This document shows, in pieces, positions 26,681 through 36,469 of a stretch of 64,000 bases of DNA. The DNA is from SHVO01 sp050246995. GTDB taxonomy: Bacteria; Pseudomonadota; Alphaproteobacteria; Rhodospirillales; Rhodospirillaceae. Position 1 is the stretch's first letter, and the number at the start of each line of letters is the position of its first letter. The translations under genes were made by a program, and so were the position numbers. The notes beneath the pieces are model-generated. The model saw only the letters and a program-made list of their open reading frames with translations. It ran no database searches and was not told where the DNA came from. The stretch is taken from assembly GCA_050246995.1 (NCBI GenBank), contig JBFWVA010000010.1:1-64000 (forward strand), read 5' to 3'.

Positions 26681-29600
26681 ATGGCTCGACAAAACCTCCC
26701 TCCTCCTCAACCCATCAACGACGCTGTGGCCTTGCATCGCGCGGGCAGACTCGCCGAGGCGATCGAAGCCTATCGCAAGATCCTCAAGAAGACGCCGCGC
26801 GAGCCGAACGCGCTTCATCTTCTGGGCGTTGCATTGATGCAGCACGGAGACCTTCGAGAAGGTCTCGTGTGGATCACCAAGGCCGTTACCGTGCGCGACG
26901 ATTTCCCCGATGCGCATTCGAATGCCGTGGTGATCGCCGGACAACTTGGCGATTTCAAGCTGGCGGAGCATCACGCCCGAAAAGCCGCGCACTATAAAAA
27001 GAACGCGACGACGTACAACACGCTTGGCCAGATCCTTCGCACGCTCGGCCGTTATGACGAAGCCGTGGCCGCGTTTCGCGCGGCACACGAAAACAATCCG
27101 CGCGATATCAACGGCTGCGTTTCATATGCGCGCGGCCTGCGCATCACGGACAATTTTACGGAGATGCTGCGTGTCGCGGAGGAAGGCCTGCGCCTGGCTC
27201 CCGATCACCCCACGCTGCAGCTTCTTGCCTCCGAGGCCCATTTTGGCCTTGCGCATTACCAAGCGGGTTGGCGGGCTTACCGTTACCGCTTCCAGTCGCT
27301 GGAAAATCGTATCCCACCGAAAACATATGCGCTGCCGACGTGGCAGGGCGAGGACCTTACCGGCCGCACTCTGTTGATCTGGGCTGAACAGGGACCCGGC
27401 GACGAGATGATGTATGCCAACATGTACGCCGACGCCATCGCGCGCGCCGGCCGCTGCGTCATTCAATGCTCGCCACGGCTTGCGCCGGTCATCAAACGTT
27501 CGTTCCCCAGCGTCGAAATCTTTGATCGCGACTTGACGACGGAAGAACTCGCTAAGATCGATGTGCAAACAGCGGCGGCCAGCCTGGGTGAATGGCTGCG
27601 TCCATCGCTTGAGTCATTCCCGCGGACCGCGGCTTATTTGAAAGCCGATGCGGATTTACGGGAAAGGCTGCGCACAAAGTACCTCGCGGACAACAAGGGG
27701 GGTGTCCTGATCGGAATCGCGTGGCGCAGCGCCAATACCTACGGCGCCGCGGAGAAGTCTCTCAACGTTCTGGACTGGGGCCCGATCCTCAAGGTTCCAG
27801 GAGCGACCTTCGTGAATTTGCAATACGGCGACACCGCGGCCGACCGGGAGAATGCATCCCGCGGGTTTGGCGTGCCGATCATTCACGATGCCGACATCGA
27901 TCCCTTGAAAGACATGGACGGTTTCACCGCACAGGTCGCGGCAATGGACCTCGTCATCTCGTCCAGCAATACCGCCGCGCATGTCGCAGGTGCGTTAGGC
28001 GTACCAACAATATGCATGTTGCCACTGTCGCTCGATCACGGCCGGCGGTGGTACTGGCTTGCCCATGGCGATCGGACGCCGTGGTACCCCGCGCACCGGC
28101 TGCTCAAACAAAAGCAACCTAGCGAATGGCTCGACGTTATCCTCCAAGCGGGCCTGATGGTGATCGCGATTACACGTCCGGACAGCGCCGAAGCCGCCGT
28201 ATATTATCGCAGCATGATCTCGGGCTTCGCGTCCATGAAGCGCCCGCGAGATGCCGAAGCGGTCTGCGAACATATGGCCCGCGATCCCACGCTTGCGGCA
28301 GAAGCCTACCTGAACATTGCCGAATTGCGGCGCGCCGAACTTGATGCAGAGGGTGTTTTCACCGCCTGCGAGAAAGCCATCGCCGCCAATCCCGCCTACT
28401 GGGAAGCTCACAATCTCAAAGGCGTCGTGTTGGCGGATCTCCATCGGTTCGAAGAGGCGATCGCGGTCTACCGACAGGCGCTCGCCTACAACGATAAGTC
28501 TCACATCGTTCACTCCAACCTTGGCAAGGCTCTCCATCATCTTGGCCGCAACGCCGACGCAATTCACCACCACAAGCTTGCGTTCGAATCCGCCCCACCG
28601 GAAAAGACGTCGGCGCGGGACGCCATCGCTCTGAACTACGCCGCCGCGCTAAACGACGACGGCCAACACGCACGGGCGCTCGCACTGATTGACGACCTGG
28701 TCACGCGCAATCCGGATCATGCGGACATGCGGCATAACCGCTCGCTCATGCTGCTCGCGCAGGAGCGCTGGACGGAAGGATGGCAGGAATTCGGCTGGCG
28801 TTTGAAACGACAGAATGCGCCTGTCTATTACAAGTATTTCCCGCACATCAAACAGTGGGCGGGCGAATCGCTCGCAAACAAGAAGGTCCTCATTTGGACG
28901 GAACATGGCATCGGCGACGAAATTCTCGCCGCAACCATGCTTCCCGATCTTGTCGCGATCGCCCGGAAAGTCGTCATTCTTTGCTCGGGGCGTCTCGTGC
29001 CTCTTTTCCGGCGCTCTTTCCCCGGCGTGCAGGCGGAAGAATTAAAGGCGCCGGTCCATCAGATCGCGATGGCGAAGGACTTCGACTACCAGGCCGCGAT
29101 GTGGGACCTTGGTATCGCTTTCCGCCAAACCGCGGCGGATTTCCCGCCGCGCGCCCGCACTCTCATCGCTGATCCGCAAAGAAGCGCAAGTTTGCGAAAA
29201 CGCTATACGTCCGCTGCTCCAGGCAATTTGCTCGTCGGCATCTCGTGGGCAAGCCCGATCAATCAAGAAATGGGTTGGCTGAAGGCAAGTCAGCTGGAGG
29301 CGTGGCGCCCTATCCTGCAGACGCCCGGCGTCACGTTCGTCAATCTCCAGTACGGCGACCAGCGTCCCGCACTAGCGCGGATTCGGGAAACGTTTGGGGT
29401 CGAGATTCTCAACGACGAATCCATCGATCCGCTGAAGGATATGGATGCGTTCGCCGCGCAGGTGTCGGCGATGGACCTCGTCATTTCGACGAGCAATACG
29501 CTTGTGCACACCGCCGGCGCGTTAGGCGTCCCCACGTGGGTTCTGCTTGCGACGGGACGGGGACAAATTTGGTACTGGTTACATGGCCGCACCGACAGCC

Positions 29601-29725
29601 CCTGGTATTCGTCGGTGCGCCTGATAAGACAGGAAAAGCCGAGCGACTGGACGCAGCCGATAGCTCAGTGCGCAAAGGACCTCCGCGAACTCATACAGGC
29701 AAAGAAGGAAAGCGGCAGATCATGA
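26681..29725 (+). CDS. Double TPR-glycosyltransferase fusion (array copies 3a and 3b)
   Basis: A 1014-aa protein containing two complete TPR-GT units in tandem. Unit a: TPR ~10-190, then the GT-B-like module ~220-485 with GPGDEMMYANMY, CSPRLAPVIKRSFP, IGIAWRSAN, FVNLQYGD, SSSNTAAHVAGAL and DRTPWYPAHRLLKQ. Unit b: TPR ~500-690, then the GT-B-like module ~725-1010 with GIGDEILAATMLPDL, CSGRLVPLFRRSFP, VGISWASP, FVNLQYGDQ, STSNTLVHTAGAL and RTDSPWYSSVRLIRQ. Both catalytic halves look intact, so it could place two sugars or act on two sites. No frameshift or internal stop is needed to explain the length. It overlaps the next gene by ATGA. Confidence 0.8.
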   Translation: MARQNLPPPQPINDAVALHRAGRLAEAIEAYRKILKKTPREPNALHLLGVALMQHGDLREGLVWITKAVTVRDDFPDAHSNAVVIAGQLGDFKLAEHHARKAAHYKKNATTYNTLGQILRTLGRYDEAVAAFRAAHENNPRDINGCVSYARGLRITDNFTEMLRVAEEGLRLAPDHPTLQLLASEAHFGLAHYQAGWRAYRYRFQSLENRIPPKTYALPTWQGEDLTGRTLLIWAEQGPGDEMMYANMYADAIARAGRCVIQCSPRLAPVIKRSFPSVEIFDRDLTTEELAKIDVQTAAASLGEWLRPSLESFPRTAAYLKADADLRERLRTKYLADNKGGVLIGIAWRSANTYGAAEKSLNVLDWGPILKVPGATFVNLQYGDTAADRENASRGFGVPIIHDADIDPLKDMDGFTAQVAAMDLVISSSNTAAHVAGALGVPTICMLPLSLDHGRRWYWLAHGDRTPWYPAHRLLKQKQPSEWLDVILQAGLMVIAITRPDSAEAAVYYRSMISGFASMKRPRDAEAVCEHMARDPTLAAEAYLNIAELRRAELDAEGVFTACEKAIAANPAYWEAHNLKGVVLADLHRFEEAIAVYRQALAYNDKSHIVHSNLGKALHHLGRNADAIHHHKLAFESAPPEKTSARDAIALNYAAALNDDGQHARALALIDDLVTRNPDHADMRHNRSLMLLAQERWTEGWQEFGWRLKRQNAPVYYKYFPHIKQWAGESLANKKVLIWTEHGIGDEILAATMLPDLVAIARKVVILCSGRLVPLFRRSFPGVQAEELKAPVHQIAMAKDFDYQAAMWDLGIAFRQTAADFPPRARTLIADPQRSASLRKRYTSAAPGNLLVGISWASPINQEMGWLKASQLEAWRPILQTPGVTFVNLQYGDQRPALARIRETFGVEILNDESIDPLKDMDAFAAQVSAMDLVISTSNTLVHTAGALGVPTWVLLATGRGQIWYWLHGRTDSPWYSSVRLIRQEKPSDWTQPIAQCAKDLRELIQAKKESGRS

Positions 29726-30396
29726 TACGCATATTCATTGGGTATGATCCACGCGAAGCAGCGGCGTTCAATGTGCTGTCGCACAGCATCCAGGCGCGCG
29801 CGTCACAGCCGGTTATGATCGCGCCCCTAATGTTGTCGCAGTTGCATGGCGTGCTGACGCGCGAACGTCATCCATTGCAATCCACCGATTTCTCCTTCAG
29901 CCGCTTTCTTGTACCTTATCTGTCGGGATACGAGGGATGGAGTCTGTTCTGCGATTGCGACATGCTCATGCTTGATGACATCGCGAAGCTGTGGGCGCTA
30001 CGTGACGAACGGTACGCCGTGCAAGTGGTGAAGCACGACCACAAACCCGCCGACTCTGTGAAGTTCCTCGACCAACCGCAACGACCCTACGAAAAGAAAA
30101 ACTGGTCGAGCGTCATCCTGTTCAACAACGCCAAATGCGCCGCTCTTACTCCGGACTACGTGAATGGCGCTACCGGGCTGGAACTGCATCAGTTCAAATG
30201 GCTGGGTAACGACGCGTTGATCGGTGAACTTCCGCATCAGTGGAATCACCTTGTCGATTACGATCCGACCGTTCCCACGGACCAGGTATCGCTCCTGCAC
30301 TATACCGAAGGCGGGCCATATTTTGAGGCGTATAGAGATTGCAGCTACGCCGACATATGGTTCGCCGAACGCGACCGCATGCTCTTCGCTGGATAG
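29722..30396 (+). CDS. Small GT8-like glycosyltransferase with DCD motif
   Basis: A 224-aa GT-A type glycosyltransferase without TPRs. It begins MIRIFIGYDPREAAAFNV, as in GT8-like nucleotide-sugar transferases, and has the metal-binding D78-C-D80 motif in LFCDCDML, followed by FNNAKC and HYTEGGP segments. It needs an NDP-sugar and a divalent metal, unlike the GT-B modules around it, so it may add a second type of sugar to the same glycan. ATGA overlap with the double-fusion gene indicates co-translation. Confidence 0.75.
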   Translation: MIRIFIGYDPREAAAFNVLSHSIQARASQPVMIAPLMLSQLHGVLTRERHPLQSTDFSFSRFLVPYLSGYEGWSLFCDCDMLMLDDIAKLWALRDERYAVQVVKHDHKPADSVKFLDQPQRPYEKKNWSSVILFNNAKCAALTPDYVNGATGLELHQFKWLGNDALIGELPHQWNHLVDYDPTVPTDQVSLLHYTEGGPYFEAYRDCSYADIWFAERDRMLFAG

Positions 30397-30409
30397 GCAA
30401 CCCGGTGCG

Positions 30410-32092
30410 ATGAAACCGCTCCAGAGAGCTGCCGGCCATTTTCAGCGCGGCGAATACGGACAAGTCGAACAGATTTGCGGCGAAATACTCGCGACCGAAG
30501 CAGATAACGCGCGCGCATGGCAATTGCGCGGCCTTGCGGCCCTTCATCTCAAGCAATTCCAGAACGCGGTCGCCTATCTCACAGAAGCCGTCAGCCGTCA
30601 TGAAACGCCCCAGACCCTTATCAACCTTTCCGTGGCGTTCCTGGCGCTTGACCGTCCGTGCGACGCCATCATCGCGCTTCAGGCGGCGTTGCAGCTTGAC
30701 CCCAACAACCCGGGGGCGCTCCTTAATCTCGCCGCGTCGTACTTGCGGGCAAAGCGTTACGAAGAGGCGGAAGAAGCACTTCTGAAGGCACAGGCCATTA
30801 AGCCTCAATGGCCAAGAGCCATGGAGATGCAGGCCAGAATCGAGATGAAGCGCGGCGAATTTGAACGCGCGCGCCAGCTCGCAACCGACGCTCTCGCGGC
30901 CGATCCCACTCTGTCCGTGAGTCATCGCCTTCTCGCCGACATTGCCATGCGTGAGGGGAATTACGAGGCGGCGTCAGACCACTACGGGCTGTCGCTCAAA
31001 AACAATCCCGACGACGCTGAAACTCACGGCAACTACGCGCTCCTTCTGGCGAGACGCGGGGAATATCGGGAGGCGGAGTCTTGGTACAGGCACGCCATCG
31101 GCGTCCTACGCGACGACGAGCAGCTCAACCAAGCCTTTGCCGACGTGCTCTTGATCCAAGGAAATTTCAAGGACGGATGGCGGCAGCATGCCTGGCGCCA
31201 TATGCGCACGGAGGAGATTCAGCCTCTCGTCGATCAGCCATTTTTGTCGGAGTTTCCATCGCGAGACAGGGCGGTGGCCGTGTTGGACCAGGGCGTCGGC
31301 GATCAGATTTTAATGGCGAGTCTCATTCCGGACCTTTCCCGGCGCTTCGCGGCTTTGGAGATCGAATGCGATCCCCGGCTCCAGGCGCTGTTCCGGCGCT
31401 CGTTCCCGCACGTCCAATTCACGCGCTACCGGATGAGGGGGCCCGGCAACACGCCAACTCCCGGAAGCTTTGGTGTCGCAGAAACAGGGCCGTGGCTGCG
31501 CTCGCGTTTTGAGGATTTTCCGGTTCAACACGGGTATCTAAAACCCGACCCTGTGTTGCGACGCATTCTGCGCGAACGCTACACCGAGAAATCCCGCGGC
31601 CCGGTCATCGGGATATCGTGGGCGACGCGGCGCGTGAAATTGGGCCCTCATAAGACCCTGCCGCTGGCGGAATGGGGCCCCCTCCTATCAATGCCAGGCG
31701 TCACCTTCGTCAATCTTCAATATGAGAGCGATCCTGTAGAGGTCGCCGCAGCCTCCCGTCAGTTCGGTGCGCGCATCATCACCGACACCGACATCGATCC
31801 GCGCGGGGATCTGGACGCCTTCGCCGCGCAAGTAGCCGCCATGGACCTGGTGATCAGCACCTCTAGCGCCGCAGCGCACGTCGCTGGTGCAATGAATGTG
31901 CCGACATGGGTCTTTGTACCTTTGGGCTTCGGCGGATTATGGCATTGGTTCCTCGACCGCACGGACAGCCCCTGGTATCCCTCGGTCCGGCTGTTCCGCC
32001 AAACGAAGCGCGGCGAGTGGAAGGACGTGGTCTCGCGCGCGTCCACCGACTTCGTTGCCTTCATCGAACAATGGTCGGCCCAAAATCCGTGA
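30410..32092 (+). CDS. TPR-glycosyltransferase, FlmG-like (array copy 4, divergent motifs)
   Basis: A 560-aa protein: TPR units over residues ~1-265, then the GT-B-like module. GVGDQILMASLIPDL, CDPRLQALFRRSFP and IGISWATR are normal. The conserved NLQYGD reads NLQYES, the SNTxxHVAG signature reads SSAAAHVAG, and the block WYWF reads WHWF. These changes fall in positions conserved in all other modules, so donor specificity or activity may differ. ATG at 30410 is chosen; the frame remains open upstream inside the previous gene. Confidence 0.77.
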   Translation: MKPLQRAAGHFQRGEYGQVEQICGEILATEADNARAWQLRGLAALHLKQFQNAVAYLTEAVSRHETPQTLINLSVAFLALDRPCDAIIALQAALQLDPNNPGALLNLAASYLRAKRYEEAEEALLKAQAIKPQWPRAMEMQARIEMKRGEFERARQLATDALAADPTLSVSHRLLADIAMREGNYEAASDHYGLSLKNNPDDAETHGNYALLLARRGEYREAESWYRHAIGVLRDDEQLNQAFADVLLIQGNFKDGWRQHAWRHMRTEEIQPLVDQPFLSEFPSRDRAVAVLDQGVGDQILMASLIPDLSRRFAALEIECDPRLQALFRRSFPHVQFTRYRMRGPGNTPTPGSFGVAETGPWLRSRFEDFPVQHGYLKPDPVLRRILRERYTEKSRGPVIGISWATRRVKLGPHKTLPLAEWGPLLSMPGVTFVNLQYESDPVEVAAASRQFGARIITDTDIDPRGDLDAFAAQVAAMDLVISTSSAAAHVAGAMNVPTWVFVPLGFGGLWHWFLDRTDSPWYPSVRLFRQTKRGEWKDVVSRASTDFVAFIEQWSAQNP

Positions 32093-32487
32093 CACAGGAC
32101 AGCATGCAACTCGTGGGGAAGGTCCGCGCCATGATCGCCGCCGGGCAATCTCGTGAGGCGGCAGCACTCTGCGAACAGAAGCTGGACCAACTGCCGGCGA
32201 GCGCGGAGGCCGGTCTTCTAAGCGGCCTCATGCTCACGATCAAAGGGCGGCACAACGACGCGATCGCGGCCTACGACATGGCGTTGTCGTTCGCGCCTGA
32301 CGCCTTGTATGCCTACATCGGCATGGCCGAGAATCTCGCTGAAAAAGGCTGGTTGAACAGCGCCGTCGTGGTGTTGGAAGACGCGCGCGCAACCGCATCC
32401 TTCACGGATGAGGCGCAGACATTGCTCGAGACTTTGCACGCCCGTCTGACACACCTACAACAAGCGGCCCGCGGGAGGAGCGCGTGA
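32089..32487 (+). CDS. Small TPR-only protein
   Basis: About 132 aa, made of TPR-like helices (GRHNDAIAAYDMALSFAPDALY is a clear unit) with no catalytic domain. It lies between two TPR-glycosyltransferases and overlaps both (GTGA at each end), so it is probably co-expressed with them as an adaptor or chaperone, or it is a remnant of another TPR-GT gene. A second possible start is ATG 32104, preceded by AGGA only 4 bases upstream. Confidence 0.65.
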   Translation: MTQDSMQLVGKVRAMIAAGQSREAAALCEQKLDQLPASAEAGLLSGLMLTIKGRHNDAIAAYDMALSFAPDALYAYIGMAENLAEKGWLNSAVVVLEDARATASFTDEAQTLLETLHARLTHLQQAARGRSA

Positions 32488-34553
32488 GCGGTTCGCCGAA
32501 GATAGCCGCGCTTCTTGGGCGGGCTGTCGCGCATCATCAAGCTGGCTACCTAGATGAGGCGGAACCGCTGTACGACAAGGTTCTGAAACTTGATCGGCGG
32601 AACCTAGACGCGCTCAATCTCAAAGGTTTGATCGCGAACCAGCGCGGCCGTCATGCCGACGCCTTGAAGCTGTTCGATCGCTGTATCGCGGTTGCTGCCG
32701 CATTTCCGGACGCTCATTTCAACAAGGCGATAGCGCTGTCGGGCCTGGGGCGTACCGAAGCGGCGCTGCAGTCCTACCGCAAAGCGATTCAATTACAACC
32801 TGCGCACGCGAGCGCACGGCTGAATGCAGGCATGGTTTTGCTTACGTTGGGACGTGAAGGCGAAGCCATGGCCGAGTTCCGTGCGATGACCGCGGCCTGC
32901 CCACGGGATGCGCGCGGCTTCTATAATCTTGGTCACTGCCTCGTGAAAAGCGCGCCAACCGCGGACGAAGCCTCAGGACGCAATATGGCAGACGAGGCCG
33001 TCGCCGCGCTCACGCAGGCGCAAGCGCTCGATCCAGCGAATATCGACGTGCGGCTCGTGCTTGCCGACGCGCACGCCCTTCGGGACGAGTTCGGCCTAGC
33101 GGCAGACAGTTTGCGCGCGGCGTTGCGTCTCGCGGTGAATTGGCCGGCCGAGCGGCGCGCTGAGATGCTCAGCACGTTGGGCGAACACCTGCGTAAGCAA
33201 GGGCATTATGACGAGGCCGTGAAGACACAGCGGGAGGCGCGTGCGCTACATCCGCACCAGCATCTCATCTCGTTCAATCTCGCGGCGGCTCTGCACGATG
33301 GCGGGAAGCTCGATGAAGCCGAAGCGATTTACAAAGACGTGATCGCGGCGAAGGCCGACTTCACGAAGGCCATCGTCAATCTCGGCGACATCTACCGCAG
33401 CCTGAACCGCTACGAGGAAGCGATATCGCTATTCGAGAAGGCGCTTAGCATTGAACCGAGCGCACAGGGTTACGCCAACATCGCGGCCACGATGACCGAT
33501 ATGGGCTGGCTCACGACCGCACTTATGCTGAACGAGCGCGCGGCGTCGTTGGGATCCATGAACGCCACCCTTCGGTATAACCGCGGGGCAAACCTGCTCA
33601 GCATCGGCCGTTTCGAGACGGGTTGGGCGGAGCATGAAGCGCGGTTTGACGTCGCCGAAGTCGGAACGAACCGCCGGCCGCCTCCCGAATGGCACGGCGA
33701 GAGTCTGACAAACAAAAGGATTCTCATCTGGACCGAGCAGGGCCTCGGCGATCAAATTCTTCATGGATCCATGATCCCCGACCTTATGGCGCGCGCGGAT
33801 CACGTGCTGATTGAGTGTCTGGGCCGATTGGCGCCGACCCTCGCGCGGTCGTTTCCCGGGACCACCATCATCGCGCGGGATAATCCTTTGGCGTCGGTAT
33901 CCGACGACCAACGTTACGACGTCCAGATTGCCGCAGGCAGCCTGGGCCAATATCTGCGGCGCTCCTTCGCCGATTTTCCACGCCACACAGGCTATCTGAA
34001 AGCCGATCCGGCGAAGACCGCCCATTTCCGGGATTCATACAGAGCGCTGGCCGCCGGACGGCGCATCGTCGGGATTGCCTGGCGCAGCCGCAACCCAAGT
34101 CTCGGCGCCGCAAAGAGCGCTGAACTCTCAAACATGCGGGCAATCCTGGAAACGCCCAACGTCCTGTTCGTAAATCTACAGTATGGCGACTGTGCCGCCG
34201 ACCTCGCGGACGTGCGGGAACGCTTCGGCGTTGATATCTTCCATGACGCTTCCGTCGATTCTCTCGTCGACACGGATGCTTTTTTTGCGCAAGTCGCGGC
34301 CATGGATGCTGTAGTGACGACTTCGAATACCGCGGTGCACGTGGCGGGATCGCAAAATGTGCCAACATGGCTGCTGCTGCCGCCGGCTAAGGGTGCATTG
34401 TGGTATTGGTTCCAATACCGCACCGACAGCCCGTGGTATCCCGCCATCAAAATCGTGCGTGCGCGCAACGTCGATTCAGAAGAGCCGTGGGAGATCGAAC
34501 CCGCGGGCCGCGTCGCGTCGGCTCTCGCAGATTGGTCAGCGGAGCAGCGCTAA
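32484..34553 (+). CDS. TPR-glycosyltransferase, FlmG-like (array copy 5)
   Basis: A 689-aa protein with TPR units over residues ~5-385 and a GT-B-like module: GLGDQILHGSMIPDL, CLGRLAPTLARSFP, VGIAWRSR, FVNLQYGD, TTSNTAVHVAGSQ and RTDSPWYPAIKIV. Its N terminus (AVAHHQAGYLDEAEPLYDKV) is nearly the same as that of copy 6, and both share an inserted GFYNLGHCL/GFYNLGACL region, marking a recent duplication. GTG start overlapping the previous stop. Confidence 0.8.
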   Translation: MSGSPKIAALLGRAVAHHQAGYLDEAEPLYDKVLKLDRRNLDALNLKGLIANQRGRHADALKLFDRCIAVAAAFPDAHFNKAIALSGLGRTEAALQSYRKAIQLQPAHASARLNAGMVLLTLGREGEAMAEFRAMTAACPRDARGFYNLGHCLVKSAPTADEASGRNMADEAVAALTQAQALDPANIDVRLVLADAHALRDEFGLAADSLRAALRLAVNWPAERRAEMLSTLGEHLRKQGHYDEAVKTQREARALHPHQHLISFNLAAALHDGGKLDEAEAIYKDVIAAKADFTKAIVNLGDIYRSLNRYEEAISLFEKALSIEPSAQGYANIAATMTDMGWLTTALMLNERAASLGSMNATLRYNRGANLLSIGRFETGWAEHEARFDVAEVGTNRRPPPEWHGESLTNKRILIWTEQGLGDQILHGSMIPDLMARADHVLIECLGRLAPTLARSFPGTTIIARDNPLASVSDDQRYDVQIAAGSLGQYLRRSFADFPRHTGYLKADPAKTAHFRDSYRALAAGRRIVGIAWRSRNPSLGAAKSAELSNMRAILETPNVLFVNLQYGDCAADLADVRERFGVDIFHDASVDSLVDTDAFFAQVAAMDAVVTTSNTAVHVAGSQNVPTWLLLPPAKGALWYWFQYRTDSPWYPAIKIVRARNVDSEEPWEIEPAGRVASALADWSAEQR

Positions 34554-34555
34554 AA

Positions 34556-36277
34556 ATGACGCGCGCCTCCTCACCCCCGATCATGGATTGGCTGCAGAAA
34601 GCTGTGGCGCACCATCAAGCCGGGGATATTTCCGCCGCGGAGCGGCTTTACGACAAAGTGCTGAAAGTCGATCGCACTAACGCCGACGCCCTCAACCTCA
34701 AGGGCCTTATTGCGAACACGAGCGGCCGGCACAAACACGCGATCGCTTACTTCGAAAAAGCCGCGGCGGCACGGCCCGCTTTCGCCGATCCGCGATTCAA
34801 CAAGGGCTTGGCCCTAGCGGCGCTAGGTCGCAACGATGAGGCGCTTGCCGCTTATACAGACGCCGTCCGCATCAAGCCCGCCTACGGCGATGCACGGCTC
34901 AACCTTGGCCTGCTTCTGCATTTGCTCGGGCGCAAGGATGAGGCCATCGCGGCATTTCGCGAGATGACGCGCACGTGCCCAATGGATGCACGCGGTTTCT
35001 ACAATCTCGGCGCGTGTCTCGAAAAAATCCTCACTGTCACAGAGCCTGATAAGCGTGATTCGCTAGCGGAAGAGTCCGCCGCCGCTTTCGAGCGCGCGCT
35101 CGCGCTCAATCCCGGCAATCCGGACATTCACTACGCTTATTCAAATCTGCACACCTTTCGCGGAGATTATCGCGAGGCGGCGGCGCATCTGGAAACAGCA
35201 CTACGCTTGCGGCCACAATGGCCCGATGCGTGGAACAACCTCGCAAATCAGGCCGAGGCGCTTGGCGACCGCAAAGGTGCGCTGACGATGTTCGAGCGCG
35301 CACTGTCCCAGGATCCGAACAACGCCGGCGCCTTCGTCAATCGGGGTATGACATGCTTGGCCCTCGGCCGCTTGGCCGAAGGGTGGGACGGCTACGCCCA
35401 CCGATTCGATGACCCGCGGTTCCCGTTCACGCCCCGCAACTGGCCCTGGCCGAAATGGACCGGGGAGGACCTGAGCGGGAAGAGCATCCTGTTGTGGGGC
35501 GATCAGGGCGTAGGCGACGAGATTCTGTATAGCTCCATGATTCCCGAGATCGCGATGCGCGCGTCGATTTGCGTTGTCGAGTGCGAGCCGCGCCTGCTGC
35601 CCATCTATCGCCGCTCGTTTCCTTCTCTGGAAATTGTTTCCGCGCGGGGGCCGCAGTGCCTCTCTCTTGCGGGACGAAGTTTCGATTTTCATTGTTCAGT
35701 GTTGGACCTCGGCGCGCACCTGCGCCGGAGTTTTTCGACGTTTCCGATTCGGCGGGGCATTCTGCGCGCAGACGGCGACTCGAGCGCGAGTCTGCGCCGA
35801 CGATACCTGCAAGATAAGCACGGAAAACGGCTCATCGGATTGTCCTGGCGGAGCGCGAATCCCGGCATGACCCATCAGAAAAGCGTCGCCCTGAGTGATC
35901 TTGCGCCTCTGTTCAAGTTGCCCGACGTAACGTTCGTCAACCTTCAGTACGGGGATGTAACTGAGGATGTCGCGGCGCTGCGGAAGGCTTATGGCGTCGA
36001 GGTCGCCGTGGACACTGCGATTAACCCATTGACCGATCTTGATGGATTCGCCGCGCAGGTTGAGGCTTGCGACGCCGTCGTAACGGTGAGCAATACCACT
36101 GCGCATTTCGCAGGCGCGCTCGACGTCCCGACCGCTCTTTACGTACCGGACGGCAGCAAACGCCATTGGTACTGGTTCGACGAGGGGCTTTATTGCCCCT
36201 GGTACCGCTCTGTGCGGATCTTTCGCGCGCGCGGCGGCGACGGCATAAACGCTATTTATGAAAGTATTTTTTATTAA
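34556..36277 (+). CDS. TPR-glycosyltransferase, FlmG-like (array copy 6)
   Basis: A 573-aa protein from ATG 34556 (GGAG at 34541-34544 upstream). TPR units cover residues ~10-275, then the GT-B-like module with GVGDEILYSSMIPEI, CEPRLLPIYRRSFP, IGLSWRSA, FVNLQYGDV and TVSNTTAHFAGAL. The last block reads LYCPWYRSVRIF instead of the usual DSPWYPS. The base composition becomes AT-rich right at the 3' end. It is the last array member before the cargo gene, which has its own promoter. Confidence 0.8.
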   Translation: MTRASSPPIMDWLQKAVAHHQAGDISAAERLYDKVLKVDRTNADALNLKGLIANTSGRHKHAIAYFEKAAAARPAFADPRFNKGLALAALGRNDEALAAYTDAVRIKPAYGDARLNLGLLLHLLGRKDEAIAAFREMTRTCPMDARGFYNLGACLEKILTVTEPDKRDSLAEESAAAFERALALNPGNPDIHYAYSNLHTFRGDYREAAAHLETALRLRPQWPDAWNNLANQAEALGDRKGALTMFERALSQDPNNAGAFVNRGMTCLALGRLAEGWDGYAHRFDDPRFPFTPRNWPWPKWTGEDLSGKSILLWGDQGVGDEILYSSMIPEIAMRASICVVECEPRLLPIYRRSFPSLEIVSARGPQCLSLAGRSFDFHCSVLDLGAHLRRSFSTFPIRRGILRADGDSSASLRRRYLQDKHGKRLIGLSWRSANPGMTHQKSVALSDLAPLFKLPDVTFVNLQYGDVTEDVAALRKAYGVEVAVDTAINPLTDLDGFAAQVEACDAVVTVSNTTAHFAGALDVPTALYVPDGSKRHWYWFDEGLYCPWYRSVRIFRARGGDGINAIYESIFY

Positions 36278-36469
36278 TACAATTTTTGATTGTAAATTTC
36301 TCTAGAGAGTTGATTTAACGAGAAAATAGCGCACTTCCACCACCCTCGGCGGATTTTTTCCTCCACCGGCCCGTAAACCTCTCGGTAACCTTTCGCCCAG
36401 GGAGAGAGAGACAGGCCGAAAACACTGAAAAAAAAGCCACATCCGACCCAAAAAGCCTCCGCGCGTGAC
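36278..36469. other. Intergenic region upstream of cargo promoter
   Basis: This is the first part of the only gap above 300 bases (36278-36583). It opens with a 6-bp AT hairpin TACAAT/ATTGTA (36278-36294), possibly a weak end signal for the TPR-GT operon, and then has no ORF of credible coding character. A long minus-strand reading frame crosses it but looks like a by-product of codon bias in the next gene. Confidence 0.4.
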
